The notes beneath the pieces are model-generated. The model was not told the DNA's origin. It saw only the letters and a program-made list of their open reading frames with translations, and did no database searches. Positions 22,547 to 32,764 of a DNA stretch of 64,000 nt are shown piece by piece (the stretch's first letter is position 1; every line of letters begins with the position of its first letter). Both the position numbers and the translations under genes were made by a program. Location: the NCBI GenBank assembly GCA_947579665.1, contig OX388345.1, forward strand, positions 31,711,849-31,775,848, read 5' to 3'. Source of the DNA: Sympetrum striolatum (lineage: Eukaryota; Arthropoda; Insecta; Odonata; Libellulidae).

Positions 22547-22677
22547 ATCGTAATACATAGTAATGCCTTAATACATTTCTTTCTCTTCTTTACATCTTAG
22601 GGAACGTGAATAAAAATATTTTCTGGTGTAGAAATTGCGGTGCTCGTGCAACAGGGTACAATGCAGGATTTATACAT
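22547..22677 (-). pseudogene. THAP-type zinc finger fragment
   Basis: On the minus strand from ATG at 22677 the frame reads MYKSCIVPCCTSTAIS then TPENIFIHVP, a stop, then DVKKRKKCIKALL. This matches the start of a THAP domain: C-x4-C spacing (CIVPCC), the P before an IF.HVP core, and then K-rich residues where a conserved tryptophan would be expected but cysteine is found. THAP domains bind DNA in P-element-type transposases and in host regulators. The stop and lost tryptophan mean it is dead. The fragment abuts the right edge of segmental copy 1 and the left edge of the composite repeat, so it may mark a mobile-element insertion. The rest of the protein was not found. Confidence 0.55.
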
Positions 22678-22830
22678 TTTAGGGACGCTTTTCCCGTTAC
22701 GATTCATACTGCGTAAATAAAAAATCGAGTGAAACATGTTAACTGTATCAAACAAATGAGTTAAATGCAACAACTTACGCCAAATATTCAGCAAAGAACT
22801 TACCTCCACCGGCAAAAGCTGAACGACGTA

Positions 22831-25800
22831 CAGTGGGCTAGAATCGAAAAAAACCTGGACAAGGGGCGAAAAATGTTTATTTTTGAGTGCGGATATTGAA
22901 ACTTGGCATAGTTATTTCAAAATGATTGAATTTAATGTTCCAGCTCGTAGTTTTTTTAATTTTCAGTCATCAAAAAGATACAGGGTGGCAAACTTGAGAA
23001 ATTTTCACAAAAACGGGAAGTTTCCGATTTTTCGGAAAAACATTCAAGTTCGAACATCCCATTCTTCCGCTGAGCTTTCTTTTGCTGCCTCAATGAATCA
23101 GAGGAGCGAAGGAAATCAATCAGCCTCCAAACTGATCAAAGATATAACAACAACGACCCCAACAAGAGCTAGGCGAGTACTTGCAAAATGAAAAAATCTG
23201 ATGTTGCCAGCACATGACTTTCTCCATATATAAGATGTAAATATTAATCTACGACTGTATTTTCAAACTCTATATTCAATCTAAACTTGGAAGATAAGTT
23301 ATTAATTTATATCATATTATCTTTTATGTCACAAACATTATATTTAATGTTTTTCGGGACATGTTTGATGAAAAACGATGAAATTGGCCTTTCGCACAGT
23401 GGTCCGAAATCGAAAAAAGCCGAACAAAAGTCCAAAATTGCTTTTTTTGAGATACAAACTTGAAACTCTGCATATATAGAGCCAAATGATTGCTGATCAT
23501 GGAACAGTAAGTCATTTTCCATAAATCTTATGCGTTACGGAGGGTCAAACATGACTAAATTTCTGTATATATGCAGAGTTTCAAGTTTGTATCTCAAAAA
23601 AAGCAATTTTGGACTTTTGCCCGGCTTTTTTCGATTTCGGACCACTGTGCAGCGTCCAGAGCGCCCACAAAGTACATAATCAGCAACTTACGGTTAATCA
23701 GTAATTCATGAATAACTCCTAAAAAATCAGTTATACAAAAATATGTTTCATACAAAAGTTATAGTAAATTATATTTTCTAAAACTTTTATAAATAATAGT
23801 ATATACCTAAATCTCAGAATAATGGAGATATTTTGCAAAAACGGAAACAAGCTTCGAAAATTAATGCTCAACTTCCGGTTAACCGATTTACCCCAAAAAC
23901 AAATCAACTCTAAGGACACCAACTAAAATGATAAACTATATGGAATTCGGTGTTGATACGACAAATAATTTTCATGTTAGAGCGTTCACAAAGTACATAA
24001 TCAGCTACTTCCGGTTCATCAGTATTTCACGAATAACTTCTAATCAACCGATGATACAAAAATATGTTTAGTACAAAAGTTATAGTAAATAAAAATTTTC
24101 TAAAACTTTTATAAGTAATAGAATATAACTAAATATCATATTTATGGAGATAGTTTGCAAAAACGGAACTTTGCTTCGAAGCAAAAAGCTCGACTTCCGG
24201 TTAACCGATTTACTCCATAAACTAATCGACTCTGACAGCTCCCACAACAGTGCTATATATGAAGTTTGGTATTGATATGACTAATAGTTTTTAAGTTAGA
24301 GCGCCCATAAACACAGACACACATACACACTGACATCATTCCGAAAATGGTCAAAACGTGTTCTAGGGACCCCAAAACATGCATTTCCGTTGAAATCTCG
24401 AAGTCGATTTTTTCATGAAAACAATACATTCTCTTTACTACGTATATGGAGAAAGTAAAAGAAGAGATCGTTCAAACAGAGCTTACAGAGGACGAGGTTT
24501 TATCAATGATAATAAACACGGAATTATCAAAAGTCAGCATAAAATAATCTGCTTGACGGCTGAGAAAAAGAACATAAGTTTTATCCTAGTTATGAAAGAA
24601 TAAGAGGGGCTAAGTGTGCTGCATATCCAGAAGCGATTACCCTTTCGGAAGAAACTTGCGAAGTGAATTTACAAAATTTGTGAAATTTCCCCTATGTTCC
24701 AAAATTTCTTAATTCCGCATTTATTATCCAAAGTAAAGGTCTCAAATTCGTATCTTAAAGTGTATTCAAATAGGTTTTAAATATTAATTGCCAAAATGTA
24801 ACATAAAAGAAGCCAATTTTCGACTCAACATAACCAAAAAGACACCTAAACTAGATTTGGGGATTCTGCGGCGCCCAGCCGGACCGCGCAGCGCTTACGA
24901 AAAATCCACCGCAATCACAGAGTAGCAGGTGAAATGAAACAGTCTTTACAGATTCCATATCAAGAAGCCTTGTAGACTGACGTGGTATAAGAGACTTGAT
25001 AGTCCATCGCTGTTTACCAAGTTGATTTCCATACTTTATCTCGATATTTGTCCGAAAAAGGTGTCCGCCATTTTTTGCTTTAAATTTGCAAATAATCATC
25101 TTAGAGCATGAAACATTCAGCGAATAGAAAAAAAATCTGATGTGGCCAGCACATGACTTTCTCCATATATAAGATGTAAATTTTTATCTACGACAGTAAT
25201 TTCGAACTCTATATTCCATCAAAACTTGGAAGATGAGTGATTAATATATATATTATTATCTTTGACGCCACAAACAGTATAAATAATGTTTTTCGGGACA
25301 TGATCGATGAAAAACGATGGGATTGGCCTTTCGCCCATAGAGCCCAGAGCGTCCACAAAGTACATAACCAGCAACTTCCGGTTTATCAGTATTTCATGAA
25401 TAACTCCTAAACAATCATTGATAAAAAAATATGTTTCATACAAAAGTTATAGTAAATTACTTTTTCTAAAACTTTTATCAGTAATACAATATACCTAAAT
25501 ATCATATTTATGGAGATATTTTGAAAACCGGAAATGAACTTTGATGAATGAAGCTCCACTTCCGGTAAACCGATTTACTCCAAAAACTAATCAACTCTGA
25601 CAGCACACACCACAGTGCTACATATAAAGTTTGGTATTGATACGACTAATAGTGTTCACGTTAGAGCTCCCACTATCACACACACACACACACATACACA
25701 CAGACATCATTCGGAAAATGGTCAAAACGTGTTCTAGGGACCCCAAAACATGTATTTCCGTTGAAATCTCGAAGTCGATTCTATTCATGAAAACAATACT

Positions 25801-26558
25801 TTCTCTATACTACGTATATGGAGAAAGTAAAAATGACGAGCAGGAACATAAAATTCAATCAGTTTGCAATAACTATGCCAAGTTTCATTATCCACACTCA
25901 AAAACTCATTTTTACTTTCTCCATATACGTAGTATAGAGAATGTATTGTTTTCATGAAAAAAATCGACTTCGAGATTTCAACGGAAATGCATGTTTTGGG
26001 GTCCCTAGAACACGTCATATCATACCAAACTTCATATATAGCACTGTTGTGGGTGCTGTCAGAGTTGATTAGTTTACGGAGTAAATCGGTTAATCGGAAG
26101 TCGAGCTTTTTGCTTCTACGCAAATTTCCGTTTATGCAAGATATCTCCATAAATCTGATATTTAGGTATATACTATTATTTATAAGAGTTTTAGAAAATG
26201 AAATTTACTATAACCTTTGTATGAAACATATTTTTTATAACTGTTTGTTTAGGAGTTATTCATGAAATACTGATAAACCGGAAGTTGCTGATTACTTAGT
26301 GGGCGCTCTGGGCGAAAGGCCAATTTCATCGTTTTTCATCAAACATGTCCCAAAAAACATTATTTATAATGTTTCTGACGTAAAAGATAATACGATGTAA
26401 ATAAATCACTTATCTTCCAAGTTTAGATTGAATATAGAGTTCGAAAATACTGTCGTAGGTAAATTTCTACATATTATAAATATATGGAGAAAGTCATATG
26501 CTGGCCACATCAGATTTTCATCCCTTGTCCAGGTTTTTTTCGATTCGAGCCCTCAGTG
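22831..26558. mobile_element. 3.7-kb composite element with inverted ends
   Basis: The ends are inverted: GAATCGAAAAAAACCTGGAC at 22841 and its complement at about 26528-26546, both near a CAGTG tip. Inside are several copies of one module, direct at about 23985-24455 and 25347-25830, partial at about 23653-23960, and inverted at about 25905-26310. Each carries CTTCCGGTTAACCGATTTAC-like sequence, a CA repeat, and a segment with GGACCCCAAAACATG. A shorter block with ACATGACTTTCTCCATATAT occurs at 23210, 25149 and inverted near 26480. There is no transposase. It resembles a foldback or MITE-type cluster built by nested insertion and duplication. It lies between segmental copies 1 and 2 and is in neither. 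Confidence 0.65.
23395..23649. mobile_element. Nested foldback MITE with about 84-bp arms
   Basis: CACAGTGGTCCGAAATCG opens the left end and its complement closes the right end. The two arms (about 23395-23478 and 23566-23649) are nearly perfect inverted copies around a unique centre. The module copies at 25333 and 26310 lack it, which makes them empty sites. No clear target duplication is visible. It has no coding capacity. Confidence 0.8.
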
Positions 26559-27384
26559 CGACATCAGCAGCGAAACCGTGTCGTGACGTCAGGCGCCGAA
26601 ATCCTGGTGACGTAGTAATTTCAAGCAGACGAAAATGTAGTATTTTAAAAGAGAAATATATTTATAAAACGATATTGTAAATCATTAAAATTTTCGCCGA
26701 GTACATTTTAGATGATAATTTTCTCATTAAAAATGTTAAAAAATTATGCGAATTCCCCATTCATAAGGCATCTGAACTAGTATCTACTTAAAATATTGAA
26801 ACAGGCTTTTGATCTTTAAGATTTCTAATCGCAAATATCCTTTCTGAGTTTAGTGAAACCTTTTAAGATATCTTTAGCGCAAATTCACAAAAAAATGGCA
26901 CCTCGGTTTAATCGCACTCAAAAACCTTTTAAAGGCATAGCAATCGATTTTTGTGAGCCTACTGTTGATAATTTGAAAGACTTCGACGGCTGATTTCAAG
27001 AATAGCTGAGCAAAGCGCTCGTTATGAATTCTGTAATGGGATTGCATGTTTATTTTGATAGCCTAACTGTTCCTTGAAAGACTTCAACATCAGTTTTCAT
27101 GAATGCCTATGAAATATCATTCGTTATGAATTCTGTAATGTGATAACATGTTTCTTTTAATAGTTTAACTGTTTCAGCTTACATTTGGAAACTTCCTTTG
27201 GAAATCTGTTACGAATCCATGATTTCAGCGATCGCATAAATTATCAAACGAAGGAAAGTTATAAATAAAGATAACTAAGTTGGACACCCCTGGATTAACG
27301 GCACTGTCCTTATAAACGTACTTATCATTCACTTCTCAACTATTTAGGAATAGGTATCCCATCTCTGGTGCTTTTTAACTGAAC

Positions 27385-28300
27385 ATGGCGGTGGAAGAGA
27401 CGCATCGGCTGTATTGGGCCCTGTCGCCGATGTTTAAGATGAGCAGGCTCTTGGGAATCGCTCCAACACCTTTCGAAAAACACGCCGAACCCAAAAAATG
27501 GACGACCTTCGTTAATTACCTCGTATACTCGATGCTTCTACTCTTTTCCATATACTTGATGTGGAATTTTCCTATTGAAGAACTGTTTTACGATGGCTCA
27601 GTGGAAGAATCAGAATTGATAAAAATTATTTGGGGCATTTTCGAAATCTCGACGTGTGTGGCGTGTGGATGCTTTTACCTACTCAAGCACTCGAATATTC
27701 GGCGAATTTTCATCAGCATCGCCGAGATTCAAAGAGGCCTCGCTAAGGACTTCGATTTCGACCACCGGAGGATAAGAAGACGTCAAGAGATTCAGTTGGT
27801 TTTTGGTATCCTCATTGCTGTTGTCCTGGGTTTAATGACGAGTGTAACGATCAAAACTTACGGGTTTTTTTCCATGGCCACGTGCACTGAGGTCATCCTA
27901 GAACTTCTCTGTCGTTCAATTACAACTAGTTTGGCAGAACTTTACGGCAGTTTCTCTTTTGGGCAAATGCATATCTGGTATCAACTTTGAGATTCGCTCT
28001 TGGATTACCAAATGTCAAGTGAAGGATGCGAGATCACTGTCCAGATTGAAACAGCAGATCCTAGAGGCGTACAAGACGTTCAATCGAACAGAAGGAATTT
28101 ACGGGATCTCAAACTTCTTATTCAGTTTAAATGACATTATACGGTTAACTTTCTTGTTTTATTCTTCTACGGATAGCAAAGTCTATACTATAGATGGAAA
28201 TAGTGATTTCCTAAGACCTTTTAGCTTATCTTTTTGGATTCTATCCTACCACTGTGTTTTGGGGTTTGCGCTTTACGTTGCAGAAAACCTATATGCAGAG
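27385..28300 (+). pseudogene. Gr first exon A3, broken by a 2-bp deletion
   Basis: This is the duplicate of A2, starting MAVEETHRLYWALSPMFKMS. It is open through TM3, then near 27904 reads CTAGAACTTCTCTG where A2 reads CTAGAATACTTCTCTG. The missing two bases shift the frame inside TM4 and create a premature stop. Past that point the original frame is open again to NLYAE and the phase-0 donor GTACTT at 28301, which differs slightly from the usual GTATTT. The exon is 916 bases against 918 in A2. Bases 27962-28057 are identical to 10033-10128 in A1, a likely conversion tract. A single lesion suggests a young pseudogene or an assembly error. Confidence 0.88.
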
Positions 28301-30237
28301 GTACTTATGAATTTTTGTTCTCTTTTTATGTTTATCGTAATTGGATTATTCTGCTTTCTTGCATTATATCTTGCTTTCAGCAGCCTTTCTTCTCACAGTT
28401 TCAATTTAAATGAGATTGTGTGCTTCATGAAATACAGCATAATTGAATTGTGTATGAAAGTCTCTTTTATGTCTCTATAAACGTTAGCTTTGATTTTAGG
28501 TCAAGATCCCCTACCTTCCCTTTACATAAATGGTGCTTCCTAACATATCCATCCTCTACGGCAGTCGTAAGGATTAAATTCAATTTCGCTGCACAAGAAA
28601 TCACGTCTTTGTTGGGCCTACTCTTTCGAATTGATAAAAATGCTCTGTGTTCACTAATAATGGAACACTGAAAATTTTCTATATTTTCGAAAGAAATTTG
28701 CGACAAGCAGAGGAACGAAGCGCATAAATGATATAAAATATAAAAGTACATGGCACTCCTAGATCCTAGATAATGCAAGGCACTTCAACGGCTTACGACA
28801 CTCCAATGCCCCGTTGCACTCTCATTGGCAAATACTCTTTTATATCAACCGCAAAATTTCGTTTATGTCTTCCCTTTTTTTCTGTTCCAAACCGCCATCA
28901 ATGATTCACAAACTGCTCTAACATTCCATACTTTCTATGAAAAGCAATCCCATCTTCACCCACCCAAGTTTTCTTCCTCAATTTTATTTAATCGTTGAAA
29001 AGCTTTCCAACAAATATATAAATTGAAAAGGATATAGACGCGACAACTTCCAAAGGTTCTTCACTAACTACCCCTAGTCCCCAAGACAAGGCATTCTCTT
29101 CCTAGTCTCCGTCGCACGTGTATTTCGAAGACCTCCAATCTTTTGATGACAACTTCAATATAAGTCTACGTTTCCCGCGCCTATAGCTAAACACACCATA
29201 CAAACGTTTTAGCCAATGTCTCCGTGGTTTGCTTCAATGTTTCTTATAAATATCCTCCGTTAAATGAAAGCCTCCTTCGTAAATGAAATTTTTCTTCTAA
29301 CCTCATTTTTAAAAGCATCAATCTTTAAGATATTGATTAATTTACCTCATTCTGCGTCTGTTGACTCCAAATCTATCATAGATGATCTATAAAAATCGTT
29401 GAACCGAAGGCGATTACGAACATTAAATGAATATCGGTATAAAATAGTTGATATAACCGTGCCAGTAGCGTTCATACGATGATATATAAAATAGAATCTT
29501 AAGGAGGAGCACTATATTCGCGGAAATATTCTATTTCTGATTTCTTATCAATAGTTATATTGAACAACCCTGTATACATTAAATGTAACGATAAACATGT
29601 ATAAGCATTCCTTTAGATCATAATAGACAGCATTCATCTTATATATCCAATTCAAGTACACCTGAACCAGTATAAATTTCTGATAAACATAAATGATAAA
29701 CACATTTCCAAAATAAAAATTTTTATTGTGGAATTTACAAAGTTTGTTTATCATTTCTAATGTCGTTCCACGATTTACGGCCAGAGAAGTTAGATTTCAA
29801 GCCATTTGATAATTCAGTTATTTATTTGCGTATATCATGTCTGAGTCCGGTGACTCATTAGCTACTCTTAAGGATAACTTCTGCGAAAATGTTAAAAATT
29901 ACTTGACATCTCTGCTACCCAATACTATTTGAATCTCATTGAATCGATTTCTCCTGCGAACACCGTTTTGTGATAAACTTGAAAGCCTTTAGCTCCATTA
30001 ACATTATTTCCTTTGCGCTATCACTCGTTGTGAATTCTTTAGTGAGATTACCTGGTTGGTTTTTCATTTTAGGGATGAAAATCGTAAATTTATTATCCTC
30101 CTTCGGAGAACTTGTGTCACTCCATGATTTTAGTGACCGCATTAAGTATCTCTCGGGGCAGAGATGAAAAAATAGAGAAAAATGAGTTGGACACCCCTGG
30201 TTTCTTGTCATCGTATCCATAGTAGTAACTTATAATT
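28301..30237. other. Sequence between A3 and B2, no gene seen
   Basis: Corresponds to the A2-B1 interval. The B upstream module is at the right end (TCCATGATTTTAGTGACCGC at 30121, TTGGACACCCCTG at 30187-30199). No gene or C-terminal exon seen. Confidence 0.45.
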
Positions 30238-30269
30238 CCTTTCACAACAATTCAGGAGTTGGTAGATCT
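30121..30269 (+). promoter_or_regulatory. Upstream module of first exon B2
   Basis: The three blocks described for A2 appear in the same order: CCATGATTT (30122), TTGGACACCCCTG (30187-30199) and CACAACAATTCAGGAGTTGG (from 30243). The middle block ends 94 bases before the ATG, almost exactly as in A2, A3 and B3. Probable promoter or 5' UTR; function is inferred. Confidence 0.45.
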
Positions 30270-30292
30270 TCCCTGGGACTATCTAACTGAAA

Positions 30293-31210
30293 ATGGCTGT
30301 GGCAAAGAAGCGCCGGCTGCATTGGGCCCTGTCGCCGATGTTTAAGATGAACAGGCTAATGGGAATCGCTCCAACACCTTTCGAAGAACAAGCAAAGCCC
30401 AGAAGATGGACGATCTTCGTTAACTACTTCGTGTACGCAGTGATTCTACTCCTTTCCATGTACTTGATCTGGAAAATTCCGATTGAAAAACTGAATAACG
30501 ACGACACTGTGGAAGAAGCCGAATGGATAAGAAATCTTTGGACTGTATTCGATCTCGTCACCTGTGTGTCTTGCGGATTCATCTACCTGCTCAAGCACTC
30601 GAGTGTCCGGCGGCTTTTCATCGACATCGCCAAGATTCGGAGAGGACTCGCTAAGGACTTCAATTTCGATGTTCAGGGAATAAGAAGACGTGTGGAGATT
30701 CAGTTGATCCTTGCTATCGTCATGATTCTAAACATGGTATTACTTTCGAGGGGAACGTTCAAAGTGTACGGATTTTCCACTTTGTCAGCGTGCACCGAAA
30801 TTATCATAGAATATTTCACTATTATTCATTTACAAGTAGTCTGGCAGAACTTTACGGCAGTTTTTCTGCTCGGAAATTGCGTTTCCGGTTTGAACTTCGA
30901 GATCCGCTCGTGGCTCAACATGGGTCGAGTGAATGATTCGAGATCCGTGTCCAGATTGAAACAACAGTTCCTAGTGGTATACAAAACGTTCAAGATCATA
31001 GAAGGAATTTACGGGATTTCCAACGTGCTCTTTTGTTTACACGACATTATCCGTTTATCTTTTTTGTTTTACTCTACTGTGGATCATAAATTCTATACTC
31101 CAGATGGGGAAACCGATGTGTTGACGCCTTTTAGCACCTGTTTTTGGATTATTTCCTCGCACTGTGTTTTGATGGTAGCGCTTTACGTTGGAGAGAACTT
31201 GTATTCAGAG
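30293..31210 (+). CDS. Gustatory receptor first exon B2 (TM1-TM6)
   Basis: This intact B-type Gr first exon has 306 codons, starting MAVAKKRRLHWALSPMFKMN. The ATG in GAAAATGGC is conserved with A1 and B3. Six hydrophobic segments are present, with RWTIFVNYFVYAVILLLSMY for TM1, VWQNFTAVFLLGNCVSGLNF in the middle, and CFWIISSHCVLMVALYV for TM6. It ends NLYSE with a phase-0 donor, GTATTTATT. No local C-terminal exon was found, so I infer splicing to the shared exons for a 386-residue receptor. It is nearly identical to B1 but keeps the tryptophan codon that B1 has lost, so B2 may have kept the ancestral role. Ligand unknown. Confidence 0.92.
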
Positions 31211-32689
31211 GTATTTATTACTGTATTTCTTTGATTTTTATTTTTTAATTACATTCAATTTATTCTAGATATTACCCTCTTTTTGTTACTTTAATCTTTC
31301 CTTGGCTTCCGCCTTTCTGCTTATAGAGTCATCTTTAAAGGAAAAGGAGCCATTTGTGATTGACAGCAAATTGTAAGGTTCATGCACTACGAAATTTCTT
31401 CATTAAAACCTTTGGTATCATCTTCCATTAAGTCGTTTTCGCTTATATAAGAAAACGTTCCATTTTACCAATAATTTCTTGGTTGCCTTCAATATCCCTC
31501 ATCAACTTCCTCCATTACATTAAAAGCTTCATTCGCTAATACCATTCTTCTCCTAACCTAATTGGTACGTTATATGCTTCAATTTCTGAAAATTTGTTTA
31601 ATGTATCTGAGTTTGCGTCATTCAACCCAAGTCTACCATTGTTGACTAAAATAAAAATTTTGAATGGAGCACAAAAACGAGCATGAAAAGTATGTCCAGA
31701 TAAATCCGCATATAATTCCATGTGAATTAGATCAATATCATCCTATTCCGTGTAAATTAGGTCCTATGGTTAAACTTTCATATATTAAATCCAAAGGGAA
31801 ACATTTTTCTAAGACTCAAACAGGAAAACAATAATTCAGCTCACTGCAATAGAGCGTATTCATGTGTGATATTTTCGAAATAATTTGTGAAGAGGTCAAT
31901 TCAAAAGACCTAAATATTGTATTTTCAAATATTGAATACGTTGAAAAGATCATAAGCGGTTAGGTATAGGTTCACCAGTATCAGATAGTATATACATTTT
32001 TAATTAAATTTAAGATGCGAAATCAGCAGCGTGAAGGAGAACATTAGTTCAACAACCTGGTGGTGAGAAAGACGGCTTAAGCAGGCGATATTAGGAGATT
32101 CAGATTTGGCGATATTAGGCGATATTTAAGGCAAGGAAACCTTGTCTGAAAGTAATTCCTTCTATACTAAAGCGGATATTTGGAAAGTCACAACGGATAC
32201 TATTTAAATAGAAAACACGTATGTAATGCTAATCTTCTGCAATACAACTCGCTGACTGGGAAAGTTTCACGAACAGGAAGACAACCTTCCAGAGCAAAAA
32301 ACGCGTCGAGAATGGGAAAAGGAATTAGTGAAAATTCGAGAGGATAATATTTGTTGAGAGGTGATAACAAATACAATTCAGTCATCACACGATAAGTGAA
32401 TTCTGGAAGGATAACAAATAGACATTTTGTGCGATTCGTTCAACAGTTGATGCGGTGGTGGATCGATGGAAATCAGTCAAGCATTCGTTGGTTGCTCATA
32501 ATGCTCCCTTAGTGGTATACAAGTAGTTGATGGATTTGAATGACTCGGGAGTTTTTAAGTCGTTTGAGAGCAGCAGTTATTATTCGAGAGGGAAAACATA
32601 TACTTTTCAACTAATCGAGAGAAAATTAGGAAAAATAAGATTAATGTGATGTCGGTTTTATTGGCGTGGAAACGGGCGATAAGCGAAGG
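31211..32689. other. Sequence after B2, no gene seen
   Basis: Corresponds to the B1-C1 interval, including the segment missing from copy 3 (here about 32010-32690). No gene seen. Confidence 0.45.
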
Positions 32690-32764
32690 AAATACTTGTT
32701 GAGGTCTGTGTCGCCCATGTTTACAATGAACAGATTTACTGGAATGGCAACGGAGTGGAACGTC
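32670..32764 (+). pseudogene. Truncated tip of C-type Gr first exon
   Basis: Only the N-terminal part matching C1 (RSVSPMFTMNRFTGMATE) remains. The duplicated sequence ends at 32764, so the copy was cut by the duplication breakpoint or a later deletion. Confidence 0.7.

Larger units (their letters stand above)
12676..22550. repeat. Segmental duplication unit, copy 1 (A2-B1-C1-D1)
   Basis: This is the most complete copy of the roughly 10-kb unit. 12676-18694 matches 26758-32764 (A3-B2 and the tip of C). About 15225-22550 matches about 35830-42228 (B3-C2-D2). Homology covers introns and upstream DNA as well as exons, so the copies arose by DNA duplication rather than retroposition. The left edge starts at GGCATCTGAACTAGT. 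The right edge ends at GAAAGGGACATC. Confidence 0.85.
26758..32764. repeat. Segmental duplication unit, copy 2 (A3-B2-tip of C)
   Basis: Homologous to 12676-18694. It stops abruptly at GAGTGGAACGTC within the C first exon (32764), after which the sequence becomes unrelated. Exons, introns and upstream modules are all conserved. Confidence 0.85.

Noticed and set aside
24851..25099. 82-codon minus-strand frame inside the composite repeat
   Set aside because: Lies within repetitive DNA, has no motif, and probably belongs to an insertion unit rather than to a gene.
25677..25700. CRISPR-like or satellite array from the CA repeats and module copies
   Set aside because: The repeated modules are few, long, in both orientations and irregularly spaced; the CA run is a simple microsatellite. 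This is a eukaryotic repeat cluster.
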